A stretch of 64,000 bases of DNA, taken from NCBI RefSeq assembly GCF_002846365.1, contig NZ_PJMW01000002.1:2542001-2606000 (forward strand), in the 5' to 3' direction. This DNA is from Nocardia fluminea (GTDB taxonomy: Bacteria > Actinomycetota > Actinomycetes > Mycobacteriales > Mycobacteriaceae). The notes beneath the pieces are model-generated. The model was given only the letters and a program-made list of their open reading frames with translations. It searched no databases and had not been told where the DNA came from. This document shows positions 56,720 to 64,000 of the stretch, piece after piece. A program made the position numbers and the translations under genes. Every line of letters begins with the position of its first letter. Positions within the stretch are counted from its first letter, which is position 1.

Positions 56720-57652
56720 ATGCGCATGACAGACAAGACTTCCGGTTTCCGCACTGCGGTGGTACCCGCGGCCGGACTCGGGACGCGGTTTCTGCCTGCC
56801 ACCAAGACGGTGCCCAAGGAATTGCTGCCGGTTGTCGACACCCCCGGCATCGAGCTGGTCGCCGCGGAGGCCGCCGATTCCGGCGCCGACCGGCTGGTGA
56901 TCGTGACCTCGCCGGGCAAGGACGGTGTGGTCGCCCACTTCGTCGAGGACCTGGTGCTGGAGAGCACGCTGGCCGAGCGCGGGAAGTTCGCGCTGCTCGA
57001 GAAGGTGCGCAAGGCGCCGGGGCTGCTCGACGTGACCTCGGTCGTGCAGGAGGAACCGCTCGGCCTCGGCCACGCGGTCGCCCAGGCCGAAGCCGTGCTC
57101 GACGACGACGAACTGGCCATCGCCGTCCTGCTGCCCGACGATCTGGTGCTGCCGTGTGGCGTGCTCGAGACGATGAGCCGGGTGCGCCGCGAGCGCGGCG
57201 GTTCGGTGCTGTGTGCCATCGATGTGCCGAAGTCCCAGGTCAGCGCCTACGGCGTCTTCGATGTCGAGGAATGTGCCGAGAACGCCGAGACCGACGTGCT
57301 GCGGGTGAAGGGCATGGTCGAGAAGCCCGATCTCGCCGACGCGCCGTCGACCCTGGCCGCCGCCGGTCGCTACCTGCTCGACCGGGTGATCTTCGACGCA
57401 CTGCGCCGGATCACGCCGGGCGCGGGCGGGGAACTGCAGCTCACCGATGCGATCGCGCTGTTGATCGATGAGGGGCACCCGGTGCACGTGGTGGTCCACC
57501 GTGGGTCGCGCCACGACTTGGGCAACCCGGGCGGTTATCTTCGAGCTGCTGTGGATTTCGCCCTCGAGCGGGACGAATACGGCCCGCAGTTGCGCGAGTG
57601 GCTGAAGTTCCGGCTCAGCCCGGAGTGGGATCCACAGTCGCCCATCGCCTAA
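56720..57652 (+). CDS. galU: UTP-glucose-1-phosphate uridylyltransferase
   Basis: 310 residues. The nucleotide-binding start is AVVPAAGLGTRFLPATKTVP with KELLPVVDTPGIELVAAEAA, and GHAVAQAEAVLDDDE and VEKPDLADAPS complete the GalU pattern. It makes UDP-glucose for cell envelope polysaccharides, glycolipids and trehalose. ATG at 56720, with a second ATG at codon 3. It is followed by glp after 38 bases. Confidence 0.96.
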   Translation: MRMTDKTSGFRTAVVPAAGLGTRFLPATKTVPKELLPVVDTPGIELVAAEAADSGADRLVIVTSPGKDGVVAHFVEDLVLESTLAERGKFALLEKVRKAPGLLDVTSVVQEEPLGLGHAVAQAEAVLDDDELAIAVLLPDDLVLPCGVLETMSRVRRERGGSVLCAIDVPKSQVSAYGVFDVEECAENAETDVLRVKGMVEKPDLADAPSTLAAAGRYLLDRVIFDALRRITPGAGGELQLTDAIALLIDEGHPVHVVVHRGSRHDLGNPGGYLRAAVDFALERDEYGPQLREWLKFRLSPEWDPQSPIA

Positions 57653-57690
57653 CGCGGTAGATACGCCGCCGCCATAGATTCAGGAGCTCG

Positions 57691-58950
57691 ATGCGCTCGG
57701 TTGAGGATCAGCTGATCAAGGTCACCGCGGCTGCGGTCGCACCCCGGCCGGTCCGGGTGGCGATATCCGAAGCCCAGGGTTTGCTGTGCGCGGAAGACGT
57801 CGTCACCGAACGGCCACTGCCCGGCTTCGATCAGGCCGCCATCGACGGATACGCGGTGCGCAGCGTCGATGTCACCGCCGCGGGCGTCGACGTGCGCGAT
57901 GAAGAGGGCGAGCTGATCGACCTCACCCTGCCGGTGGTCGGTGAAGTCGTGGCCGGTTCGCGTCAGCCCATCCGGTTGCAGCCGCGCCAGACCGTGCGGG
58001 TCGACACCGGCGCACCGATGCCGACCTTGGCCGACGCGGTGCTGCCGGTGGAATTCACCGACGGTGGGCGGGCCAGGATCAAGGTTTTCGAGCCGGTTCG
58101 CTCGGGCGACTACGTGCGCCGGGTCGGTGACGATGTACAGCCCGGTGACGTGGCCGTGCGCGCGGGCACGATCATCGGCGCGGCCCAGGTGGGCCTGCTC
58201 GCCGCGGTCGGCCAGGACAAGGTGCTCGTGCACCCGCGCCCCCGGCTGTCGGTGATCTCGATCGGCGGCGAGCTGATCGACATCGACCGCACGCCGGGCC
58301 CCGGCCAGGTCTACGACGTGAACTCGTATGCCCTGGCAGCCGCCGCGCGCGACGCGGGCGCCGATGTGAACCGGGTCGGCATCGTGAGCGCTGATCCGCG
58401 CCGGCTCCGTGACGTGGTCGAAGGCCAGCTGGTGCGCTCGGAGGTCGTGGTGATCGCGGGCGCGGTCGGTGGCTGGGCCTCGGATCAGGTCCGCGAGGCC
58501 CTCGATGGGCTCGGCGAACTCGAGGTCGACCGGGTGGCGATGCACCCAGGGTCGGTGCAGGGCTTCGGACGGCTCGGGCGCGACGAGGTGCCCACCTTCC
58601 TGCTGCCCGCGAACCCGGTGAGCGCACTGGTGGTGTTCGAGGTGATGGTCCGTCCGCTGATCAGGATCGCGCTGGGCCGCCGTCAGCCGATGCGGCGCAT
58701 CGTGAGCGCTCGCACCATCACTCCCATCACCTCGATGCCGGGGCGCAAGGGATATCTGCGCGCGCAACTGCTGCGCGACGAGACGACCGGCGACTACCTG
58801 GTGCAGCCGCTCGGCAACGGCAACGCGGGCTCCTCGCATCTGCTGGTGTCCCTCGCCGAGGCCAACAGCTTGATCGTGGTGGAACCCGACGACACCGATT
58901 TCCGTACCGGTGACGAAGTGCAGGTCGCTTTCCTGGCGCAGCGCGGCTGA
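57691..58950 (+). CDS. glp: Gephyrin-like molybdotransferase Glp (MoeA family)
   Basis: 419 residues. MoeA domains are seen: GFDQAAIDGYAVRSVDVTAA, then RVDTGAPMPTLADAVLPVEF, the MoCF-binding fold LSVISIGGELIDIDRTPGPG and FLLPANPVSALVVFEVMVRP. This family inserts molybdenum into molybdopterin, but in corynebacteria Glp also binds FtsZ and a membrane receptor (GLPR/SepX) to coordinate division. The presence of sepX two genes downstream supports that second role. Orthologue of Rv0994. Confidence 0.93.
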   Translation: MRSVEDQLIKVTAAAVAPRPVRVAISEAQGLLCAEDVVTERPLPGFDQAAIDGYAVRSVDVTAAGVDVRDEEGELIDLTLPVVGEVVAGSRQPIRLQPRQTVRVDTGAPMPTLADAVLPVEFTDGGRARIKVFEPVRSGDYVRRVGDDVQPGDVAVRAGTIIGAAQVGLLAAVGQDKVLVHPRPRLSVISIGGELIDIDRTPGPGQVYDVNSYALAAAARDAGADVNRVGIVSADPRRLRDVVEGQLVRSEVVVIAGAVGGWASDQVREALDGLGELEVDRVAMHPGSVQGFGRLGRDEVPTFLLPANPVSALVVFEVMVRPLIRIALGRRQPMRRIVSARTITPITSMPGRKGYLRAQLLRDETTGDYLVQPLGNGNAGSSHLLVSLAEANSLIVVEPDDTDFRTGDEVQVAFLAQRG

Positions 58951-58953
58951 GAA

Positions 58954-59613
58954 GTGGACTCCATGAACGTATTCCGGGCCGGACAGCATCCCGGCTGGCC
59001 CGCCCGGCTCGGTCCGGTGATGGTGGCGGGCGGCAAGGTGACGCTGCGGCCGGTGCGCTTTCGCGATGCCGCCGCGTGGAGCCGGATCCGGCTGCGCGAC
59101 CGTGACCATCTGGAGCGCTGGGAGCCGACCGGGCGCGGCAGCTGGGAGGTGCGCAACCACGCGTCGAACTGGCCGTCGCTGTGGACGAGCTTGAAGGCCG
59201 AGGCCCGGCGCGGGGCGATGATCCCGCTGGTCATCGAGGTCGACGGGCAGTTCAGCGGTCAGCTGACCATCGGCAACATCGTGCGCGGAGCGCTGCGGTC
59301 GGGCTGGATCGGCTACTGGGTGGCCAAGGACCTGGGTGGTCAGGGGGTGGCGACGGCCGCGCTCGCGCTCGGGCTCGACCACTGCTTCGGTCCGGTCGGT
59401 CTGCACCGCGTCGAGGCGACGGTGCGCCCGGAAAACCATGCCAGTCAAGCGGTTCTGCGCAATGTCGGCTTCCGGGAAGAGGGCTTGCTGCGCCGCTACC
59501 TCGATGTGGACGGCGCGTGGCGCGATCACCTTCTGGTCGGACTGACTGTCGAAGAGGTTATGGGCACCGTGGTGGATCGCCTGGTCAGGGAGGGTCGAGC
59601 GGCGCTGCCGTGA
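58954..59613 (+). CDS. rimJ: GNAT acetyltransferase of the RimJ family
   Basis: 219 residues (216 from the ATG at 58963, which is an equal choice). The GNAT core shows VTLRPVRFRDAAAWSRIRLR, then IGYWVAKDLGGQGVATAALA (acetyl-CoA loop), LHRVEATVRPENHASQAVLR and NVGFREEGLLRRYLDVDG. RimJ-type enzymes acetylate the N-terminus of ribosomal protein S5 or related targets. It begins three bases after glp and is probably co-transcribed. Confidence 0.9.
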   Translation: MDSMNVFRAGQHPGWPARLGPVMVAGGKVTLRPVRFRDAAAWSRIRLRDRDHLERWEPTGRGSWEVRNHASNWPSLWTSLKAEARRGAMIPLVIEVDGQFSGQLTIGNIVRGALRSGWIGYWVAKDLGGQGVATAALALGLDHCFGPVGLHRVEATVRPENHASQAVLRNVGFREEGLLRRYLDVDGAWRDHLLVGLTVEEVMGTVVDRLVREGRAALP

Positions 59614-59740
59614 AATTTCTGTTACTCATGTGGCAGGTGTGCACGGCGCGCCTGCCACACGGGCGCGTTTGCCCGAATTAACCTACGGACGTCAGTGGTG
59701 CGTCCACCGATGGACAACACGTAGGTGGGGACGGGAGGTG

Positions 59741-60754
59741 ATGACCGCGATGCCGAATTCGATCCTGTGGATCGGACTGGTTGTGCTGTGGGTTTTCGTC
59801 CTGTTCCCGATCCTGGCGGACCGGCATCCCCGGATCCGCCGCACCACCGATGCCGCGCTCGCCACACGCGTGCTGCACCGTGGCGGGGCCGAACGACGGA
59901 TCCGCATCGGCGCGGCAGGCGGTCACGAGAGTGACCCCTACTACCGACCCCGTGTGCTGCGTAAGCGCTCCCACCGAACTGATTCGGAGGATCGGATGAC
60001 GACCGAAGAGCCCGTCACCGAAGACGACGACGACAAGCTGACCCCCGCGGCCGAACTCGAGGCAGCCGCCGCCGAGGCGGACACCGACCACGACGGCGAG
60101 CCGACCCTGACCTCCGATCTCGACGACGAGGAGCCAGAAGGCACCGCGGCGGAACCACTCTCGGCGGAAGCCGACCCGCCCGCTGCCGCGCGTATCCCAC
60201 CCGCGCCGCCCGCGCGCCTGGACGACCGCGCCGCCGAGGATGCCGAATTCGACGATGACGACGACTTCACCCCGTCGCGCCGCGGTCGCGGTGGCTACGA
60301 CCCCGAGGCCGACGCCATCGCCCGCGCCGCCCGCTACAGCTTCCGCCAGCGCGCGGTCATGGGTCTGGTCATCGGCCTGATCCTGTTCGCCGCGTTCGGC
60401 CTGCTGCTCAACTCGATGTTCTGGTGGGCGTTCGGGCTCTCGGCTGCCGTGCTCGGGGGCTATCTCGCGTATCTGCGCAAGCAGGTCCACGTGGAGGAGG
60501 AGATCCGCCGTAGGCGCGCGGCCCGCCTCACCCGCGGCAAGCGCCCCGAGGCCGCCGAGGTCACCCCGGAGGCCGCCACCACCACCCGTCGCACGATGGA
60601 CCGCGACACCGCACGCGCCCTGCGCCGCCGCTCCACCCTGCTCGACACCGACGACGAGGATCCGAGGTTCGAGTTCCTCGAGATCTTCGATCCGGCCACA
60701 TCTCGCGCGCTACGCAACCGGGTCGAAGACCTCGGTCAAGCCGTCGGCGAGTAA
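59741..60754 (+). CDS. sepX: Divisome membrane protein SepX/GlpR
   Basis: 337 residues. TM1 at the N-terminus (SILWIGLVVLWVFVLFPILA), a long acidic Pro/Asp/Glu-rich segment (EEPVTEDDDDKLTPAAELEA), then TM2-TM3 (RAVMGLVIGLILFAAFGLLL; MFWWAFGLSAAVLGGYLAYL) and a basic C-terminal coil. It matches the membrane receptor family of the gephyrin-like Glp protein, in the same operon. In corynebacteria and streptomycetes this protein acts in division and polar growth (known for the family). The start is 59741 or 59750; GGGAGG is just upstream. Confidence 0.88.
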   Translation: MTAMPNSILWIGLVVLWVFVLFPILADRHPRIRRTTDAALATRVLHRGGAERRIRIGAAGGHESDPYYRPRVLRKRSHRTDSEDRMTTEEPVTEDDDDKLTPAAELEAAAAEADTDHDGEPTLTSDLDDEEPEGTAAEPLSAEADPPAAARIPPAPPARLDDRAAEDAEFDDDDDFTPSRRGRGGYDPEADAIARAARYSFRQRAVMGLVIGLILFAAFGLLLNSMFWWAFGLSAAVLGGYLAYLRKQVHVEEEIRRRRAARLTRGKRPEAAEVTPEAATTTRRTMDRDTARALRRRSTLLDTDDEDPRFEFLEIFDPATSRALRNRVEDLGQAVGE

Positions 60755-60852
60755 CTGGTAGTAACCCCGCAAAACAGCAGGTCAGAGTACCGATTCGGTA
60801 TCGGGGCGCAACCCCTGATACAGTGTCACAGCGCGGTTCACCAGAGCCGCAC

Positions 60853-60925
60853 GGGGCTATAGCGCAGTTGGTAGCGCGTCTCGTTCGCATCGAGAAGGTC
60901 AGGGGTTCGATTCCCCTTAGCTCCA
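60853..60925 (+). tRNA. tRNA-Ala (anticodon CGC)
   Basis: 73 bases. The acceptor stem GGGGCTA pairs with TAGCTCC (one G-T pair); the D arm GCGCAGTTGGTAGCGC, anticodon stem TCTCG/CGAGA with loop TTCGCAT (anticodon CGC), and the T arm GGGGTTCGATTCCCC are all present. Discriminator A; CCA is not encoded. It is followed by a hairpin and then the XRE-deformylase gene. Confidence 0.97.
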
Positions 60926-61233
60926 CAGTATGTGCAGGTCAGGCCGGGTTCCGAGAATTACTTCGGGCTCGGCCTGACCTATTTCTCGTAGTAAGTCCCC
61001 ACTAATACTCGCGACCGCATCCCCACTTTGCGAACTCTAAAGTCCGGCGTACCGCACCGCACCTGACCAGCACGGCGGTGTCGGTCGGTCGGTCGGTCGT
61101 GGCAGCATGCTCGGTGAGGTCGGTGCCGATCCCTCCAGGCATCGGATGGCAAGAACTCAGGTTCCCGGACACTGTCCGGGCACCTGATCCTCAACGACGA
61201 TGCGTTCCAGTGCCGATTCCTTCGCGCGGCTGG
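60926..61233. other. 308-base region between tRNA-Ala and the deformylase-fusion gene
   Basis: The region contains a terminator after the tRNA (60936-60980) and a TCGG tetranucleotide repeat at about 61080-61095. No gene was found. A second copy of the tRNA 3' end, which would mark an integration boundary, was not seen inside the window. Confidence 0.45.
60936..60980 (+). terminator. Hairpin after tRNA-Ala
   Basis: AGGTCAGGCCG (60936-60946) pairs perfectly with CGGCCTGACCT (60970-60980). A second inner pairing of CCGAG with CTCGG is possible. ATTTCT follows. Confidence 0.75.
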
Positions 61234-62739
61234 TCAGTAGGCCCAGTTCGCGCCGGTGCCCCGGTACTGCTCAACAGAGATCGGCTCCACACCAGGCTTC
61301 AGATGGTCGAGGTAGAGAGTTGCGTGCAGGTGGTCGACTTCGTGTGCGACCAGGCGTGCGACTCCGCGGTCGAACACTGCAATTCGGGTGTTGCCGTCGA
61401 TGTCGGTGTGCTCGACGTGGATTGTCAACGGGCGCGGCACCCGTCCGCGCAAGTCGAAGAAACTTAGGCATCCCTCGTACTGTTCGTCTTCGCCGCCGCC
61501 GGTTTCCACGATGCGTGGATTGAACAGGGTGATGGTGTCCCCGTTGGGAGTTCGGACGATCGCCGCGGCCCTGCTGATGCCGATCTGCGGGGCGGCTATG
61601 CCCATCCCCTTGCCGAATACGTGAGCTTGGGCGACACGTTGAGCTGCCGAATTCAATTCAGCGATGACACGGCGTGCGTCTTCGGCCTCGGCGGGCAGAT
61701 CGAACGGGCGTGCGACCTCACGCAGGATCTCGTCACCTTCCTGCGCGATGCCCAGACCGGCCATCACCCTGCTCGGCGGAGTGCGCTCGTCGTCGCTACG
61801 TCCCCGGAAGTCCCACTCGAGGCGGTAGCGGGCATGCAGTGGCGGATGGTCGGTGGACCAGGAGTACATGGCTCGTCCCGGTTCGGCCTGGTGGGTGATG
61901 GGTGTGCGGAACGGCTGCCCTTCGGCAGTCATCGAGGTCTCGAGTCCCCAGACCGACGGTTCGAGCTCGGCCGGGAAATCCAGCCGGACCGAGAGGCGAT
62001 TGGTGGGCAGACGGACCGCGCGCTGGAACCAGTTGCCCCAGTGGGCCGCCGAGACGGTGTATTCGTAGTCGATCCAGCAGGCTTGGCCAGGGTAGAGCGG
62101 GAAGTGGCGTCCACTGTCGGGTTCGCTGAACATCAGCCAGACTTCTTTGAACGCGTCGCGGTCGTGGTGGGCAGTCCACGTCATCGGCTCGGTTCTGTTT
62201 TCGCCGTACCAGGCGTGCAGGTCGATCTCTTCCCAGGTCAGCGGGTTTTCCTGATAGAGGTGGTTGGACCGTTCAGGGTCGCCCGGGTAACGGTCTACTG
62301 AGATCCGGATCAGGTAACGGGTGATGGGTTCGGACCCATCATTGATCAGCCGCCGCCGCTGGCGCAGTCGGTAGTTGAGGCCGTCGAACGACAAACTCGC
62401 ATCATCGTGATCAACGACGAGCGACCCCGCCGAGTCGCGCGATTCGACAGCTACGGGCGACCGGACAGTGCCGGGTCGAGCGGCGATGAACTCGGCGAAC
62501 GCAGCCCGCAGCGCACCACCGGCTTGGAGGATCGATTCGGCGCGCGCGGCGAACGCCTCCGAGGGCTTCTCGGTGCCGGACTCGATCTTGGACACATAGG
62601 GACGGCTGTAGCCCAATTTGGCCGCCAGCGCACGCAGCGACAGCCCTCGGACATCACGCCACCGGCGCAACTCGAGCGCGAAGACGTTGACCTGCGTGTT
62701 CGCGGGTTCATTGGCGGGTGAAGTTCCGGCCGGGGTCAC
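61234..62739 (-). CDS. XRE helix-turn-helix protein fused to a peptide deformylase domain
   Basis: 501 residues from GTG 62739 (CAGGAG ten bases upstream). Residues about 18-72 are an XRE HTH (LSLRALAAKLGYSRPYVSKI). Residues about 100-320 are a beta-rich, Trp-rich domain I do not recognise (LRQRRRLINDGSEPITRYLI; WEEIDLHAWYGENRTEPMTW). Residues about 325-501 form a deformylase with all catalytic motifs: GMGIAAPQIGIS (about 378), EGCLSFFDLRGR (about 422) and HEVDHLHA (about 466). Peptide deformylase normally removes the formyl group from nascent proteins; a fused regulator suggests a special substrate. It is divergent from a radical SAM gene and next to tRNA-Ala. Confidence 0.88.
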   Translation of the reverse strand: MTPAGTSPANEPANTQVNVFALELRRWRDVRGLSLRALAAKLGYSRPYVSKIESGTEKPSEAFAARAESILQAGGALRAAFAEFIAARPGTVRSPVAVESRDSAGSLVVDHDDASLSFDGLNYRLRQRRRLINDGSEPITRYLIRISVDRYPGDPERSNHLYQENPLTWEEIDLHAWYGENRTEPMTWTAHHDRDAFKEVWLMFSEPDSGRHFPLYPGQACWIDYEYTVSAAHWGNWFQRAVRLPTNRLSVRLDFPAELEPSVWGLETSMTAEGQPFRTPITHQAEPGRAMYSWSTDHPPLHARYRLEWDFRGRSDDERTPPSRVMAGLGIAQEGDEILREVARPFDLPAEAEDARRVIAELNSAAQRVAQAHVFGKGMGIAAPQIGISRAAAIVRTPNGDTITLFNPRIVETGGGEDEQYEGCLSFFDLRGRVPRPLTIHVEHTDIDGNTRIAVFDRGVARLVAHEVDHLHATLYLDHLKPGVEPISVEQYRGTGANWAY

Positions 62740-62824
62740 TGTCAGGCGCTCCTGTTCGCGGGGGTGTGCGTGTGCGTGCGTACCCCGTGAGTATGAGCCC
62801 ACTCTGTCGAAACACCCTGCACCC

Positions 62825-62947
62825 GTGGCGGAATTGGACGCACTCCGACACTGCGATCACATCCCGCTTCGACGGTCACAGCGGGAGACCGCTGATGCCG
62901 GAACGGCCAGCCTCGCGTGGCACGACCAGACAGGTGCGCTCACATGA
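62825..62947 (+). CDS. Possible 40-residue ORF overlapping the radical SAM start
   Basis: GTG 62825 opens a frame of 40 codons whose TGA overlaps the next ATG as ATGA, an arrangement typical of translational coupling. The product has one Cys and three His (in ALRHCDHIPLR and SLAWHDQTG). There is no clear ribosome site. A precursor peptide is possible, but the frame is no better in codon usage than its neighbours. Low confidence. Confidence 0.25.
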   Translation: MAELDALRHCDHIPLRRSQRETADAGTASLAWHDQTGALT

Positions 62948-64000
62948 CTCCACTTCCCATCTCGGTACAGACCTCGCCATATCTGACGCGCGTCGATCCC
63001 GGTACACCGTCACCGGTGAGGTACTTCTCCGACACGTTCGGCCCTACCACCCCCGTCAACGAGACTCCAACCGAGGGCGCGGTGTTCGGGATCGTCGGCC
63101 TGGACCGCCACATCGACTGGCACACCGATCCCCGCATGCTCGAACTGCTGGTCGCCTGCGCGCGCGAACCCCGCGACGCCGCGGAGCTCGTGCAGCGGTT
63201 CGGTGCGACCCTGGTGGCCGAAGCCGCAGCGCGCCAATGGCTTCAACCACCAGAGGAGCTGTGCCAGGACTACCGGCTCGTCTCAGGGGAGATCGAAGTC
63301 ACCGCCCACTGCAACTGGGGGTGCCGCAGCTGCCCGGTAGCGGTCGATCCCAAGCCACGCCGAACGATGCCGATGAAGATGTTCATCGATATCGTGGACA
63401 AGCTGGTCGACCACGGCTCGATCGACTACGTGACCTTCCAGTTCTTCAACGAACCCACCCTCGACCGCTACTTCGCTGACCGCATCGACGTGTTGGCCCG
63501 ACACGGGATGCCGTTGGCGCTCTACACCAATGCCTCCGCGCTAACCCCAGACAAGATCGAGACCCTGCGCCGTTCCGGAGTGCTGCGCACGATGGTGGTC
63601 AACCTGCCCAGCGACGATCCGGCCGAGTTCGCCGACCTGACCGGCTCGGCCAGCTACACCCACAGCACACGAAACGTCGAAGCCGCACTGGCGGCCGATC
63701 TTCCAGTGCAGATCGGCGTCAACGGCGTCGGCGAGCGGGGCACCCGCAATTTCGACGAGGTGCGCCGCCGCTTCGGGCCGCTCGGCGCGGAGGTGACCGC
63801 GAACCTGATGTGCGACCGGGCCGGTGACGTCGGCGGGGAGTTCGCGCAGAACCTGCGCATCGAGGGCCCACTGACCGGCTGCGGCTACCCGATTCATCAC
63901 GCCAGCTTCAGCGTCGGCGGCGACCTGTTCCTGTGCTGCAACGACTACTACCAGCGCGAACGGTTCGCCAACATCCGCGAGGGTTCGATCCACGAGTTGA
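62944..64000 (+). CDS. Radical SAM enzyme with SPASM-like C-terminus, cut by the window edge
   Basis: 352 residues visible; no stop before base 64000. The radical SAM cluster motif is EVTAHCNWGCRSCPVAVDPK, with Cys residues at about 123, 127 and 130. A C-terminal Cys group (GPLTGCGYPIHH; GGDLFLCCNDYY) resembles SPASM-type auxiliary cluster ligands. The first 105 residues contain a helix-rich stretch (ACAREPRDAAELVQRFGATL) that may be a PqqD/RRE-like leader-binding domain. Such enzymes modify peptides or metabolites by radical chemistry. The ATG overlaps a small upstream frame. Substrate unknown; the gene is divergent from the deformylase fusion. Confidence 0.87.
   Translation, partial: MTPLPISVQTSPYLTRVDPGTPSPVRYFSDTFGPTTPVNETPTEGAVFGIVGLDRHIDWHTDPRMLELLVACAREPRDAAELVQRFGATLVAEAAARQWLQPPEELCQDYRLVSGEIEVTAHCNWGCRSCPVAVDPKPRRTMPMKMFIDIVDKLVDHGSIDYVTFQFFNEPTLDRYFADRIDVLARHGMPLALYTNASALTPDKIETLRRSGVLRTMVVNLPSDDPAEFADLTGSASYTHSTRNVEAALAADLPVQIGVNGVGERGTRNFDEVRRRFGPLGAEVTANLMCDRAGDVGGEFAQNLRIEGPLTGCGYPIHHASFSVGGDLFLCCNDYYQRERFANIREGSIHEL

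Noticed and set aside
61234..62739. Housekeeping peptide deformylase (def)
   Set aside because: The deformylase domain is intact, but the fusion to an HTH and a large extra domain and the absence of fmt or translation genes nearby argue against the essential housekeeping copy.
60853..64000. Integrated mobile element at tRNA-Ala
   Set aside because: No integrase, transposase or repeated tRNA end was found within the window, so it is kept only as a hypothesis in the findings.

Overview
The window is high-GC actinobacterial DNA from a mycolic-acid-containing organism, most likely Nocardia or a close relative. Four MspA-type outer-membrane porin genes of the NfpA/NfpB kind point there, together with PerM, DUF5336, MRF, MprAB-PepD and Glp-SepX/GlpR genes. 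Much of 18.9-60.8 kb follows the order of the Mycobacterium tuberculosis Rv0946c-Rv0996 region: pgi, chorismate mutase, uvrD1, M23 peptidase, sucCD, DUF5336, perM, purN, purH, mprAB-pepD, moaB, mscL, zinc ribbon, 5-FTHF cyclo-ligase, galU, glp, rimJ, sepX. Two blocks are inserted in that order: a zinc-free ribosomal protein locus and a roadblock 'conservon'. Synteny statements are from memory of the M. tuberculosis map.

Layout. 1-1.3 kb: encapsulin (cut by the window edge) and its DyP peroxidase cargo. 1.4-6.5 kb: cupin, dihydrofolate reductase/thymidylate synthase, CobF, a Nei/Fpg glycosylase, a disulfide-reductase-family flavoprotein and DUF2630. 6.6-13 kb: a MocR/PdxR regulator divergent from a pyridoxamine-phosphate-oxidase-like protein, then an MprF-like aminoacyl-phosphatidylglycerol synthase divergent from a membrane esterase. 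13-18.9 kb: a fatty acyl cluster (acyltransferase-like protein, enoyl-CoA hydratase, TetR, AidB-like dehydrogenase), a small kinase and a potassium channel. 18.9-36 kb: central metabolism (pgi, aldehyde dehydrogenase, sucCD, purNH), DNA repair (UvrD1) and envelope proteins. 36-40.1 kb: a lipoprotein, a lectin-LysM protein, and a divergent locus of cysteine-poor (zinc-free) S18, S14, L33, L28, L31 and L32 with the MRF GTPase and Zur-like sites. 40.8-45.8 kb: conservon cvnABCD plus an MHYT-like membrane protein. 46-50.5 kb: envelope-stress two-component system MprAB with the HtrA protease PepD, all preceded by matching TCTCAG repeats, then MoaB. 51-54.2 kb: two tandem copies of a porin gene pair. 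54.2-60.8 kb: mscL, SAF protein, zinc ribbon, cyclo-ligase, galU, and the gephyrin-like Glp with RimJ and SepX/GlpR.

The right end, after a tRNA-Ala(CGC) gene, has a different character. A protein fusing an XRE helix-turn-helix, an unassigned middle domain and a complete peptide deformylase is divergent from a radical SAM/SPASM-like enzyme that runs off the window. I did not recognise this as a described system. It is the best candidate for a novel one, possibly a peptide-modifying (RiPP-like) locus placed next to a tRNA gene.

Many genes overlap by 1-8 bases (thyA/folA, cvnABCD, mrf/rpmE2, pepD/moaB/downstream), suggesting translational coupling. Most transcription-unit ends carry strong GC-rich hairpins, and three are followed by a T run.
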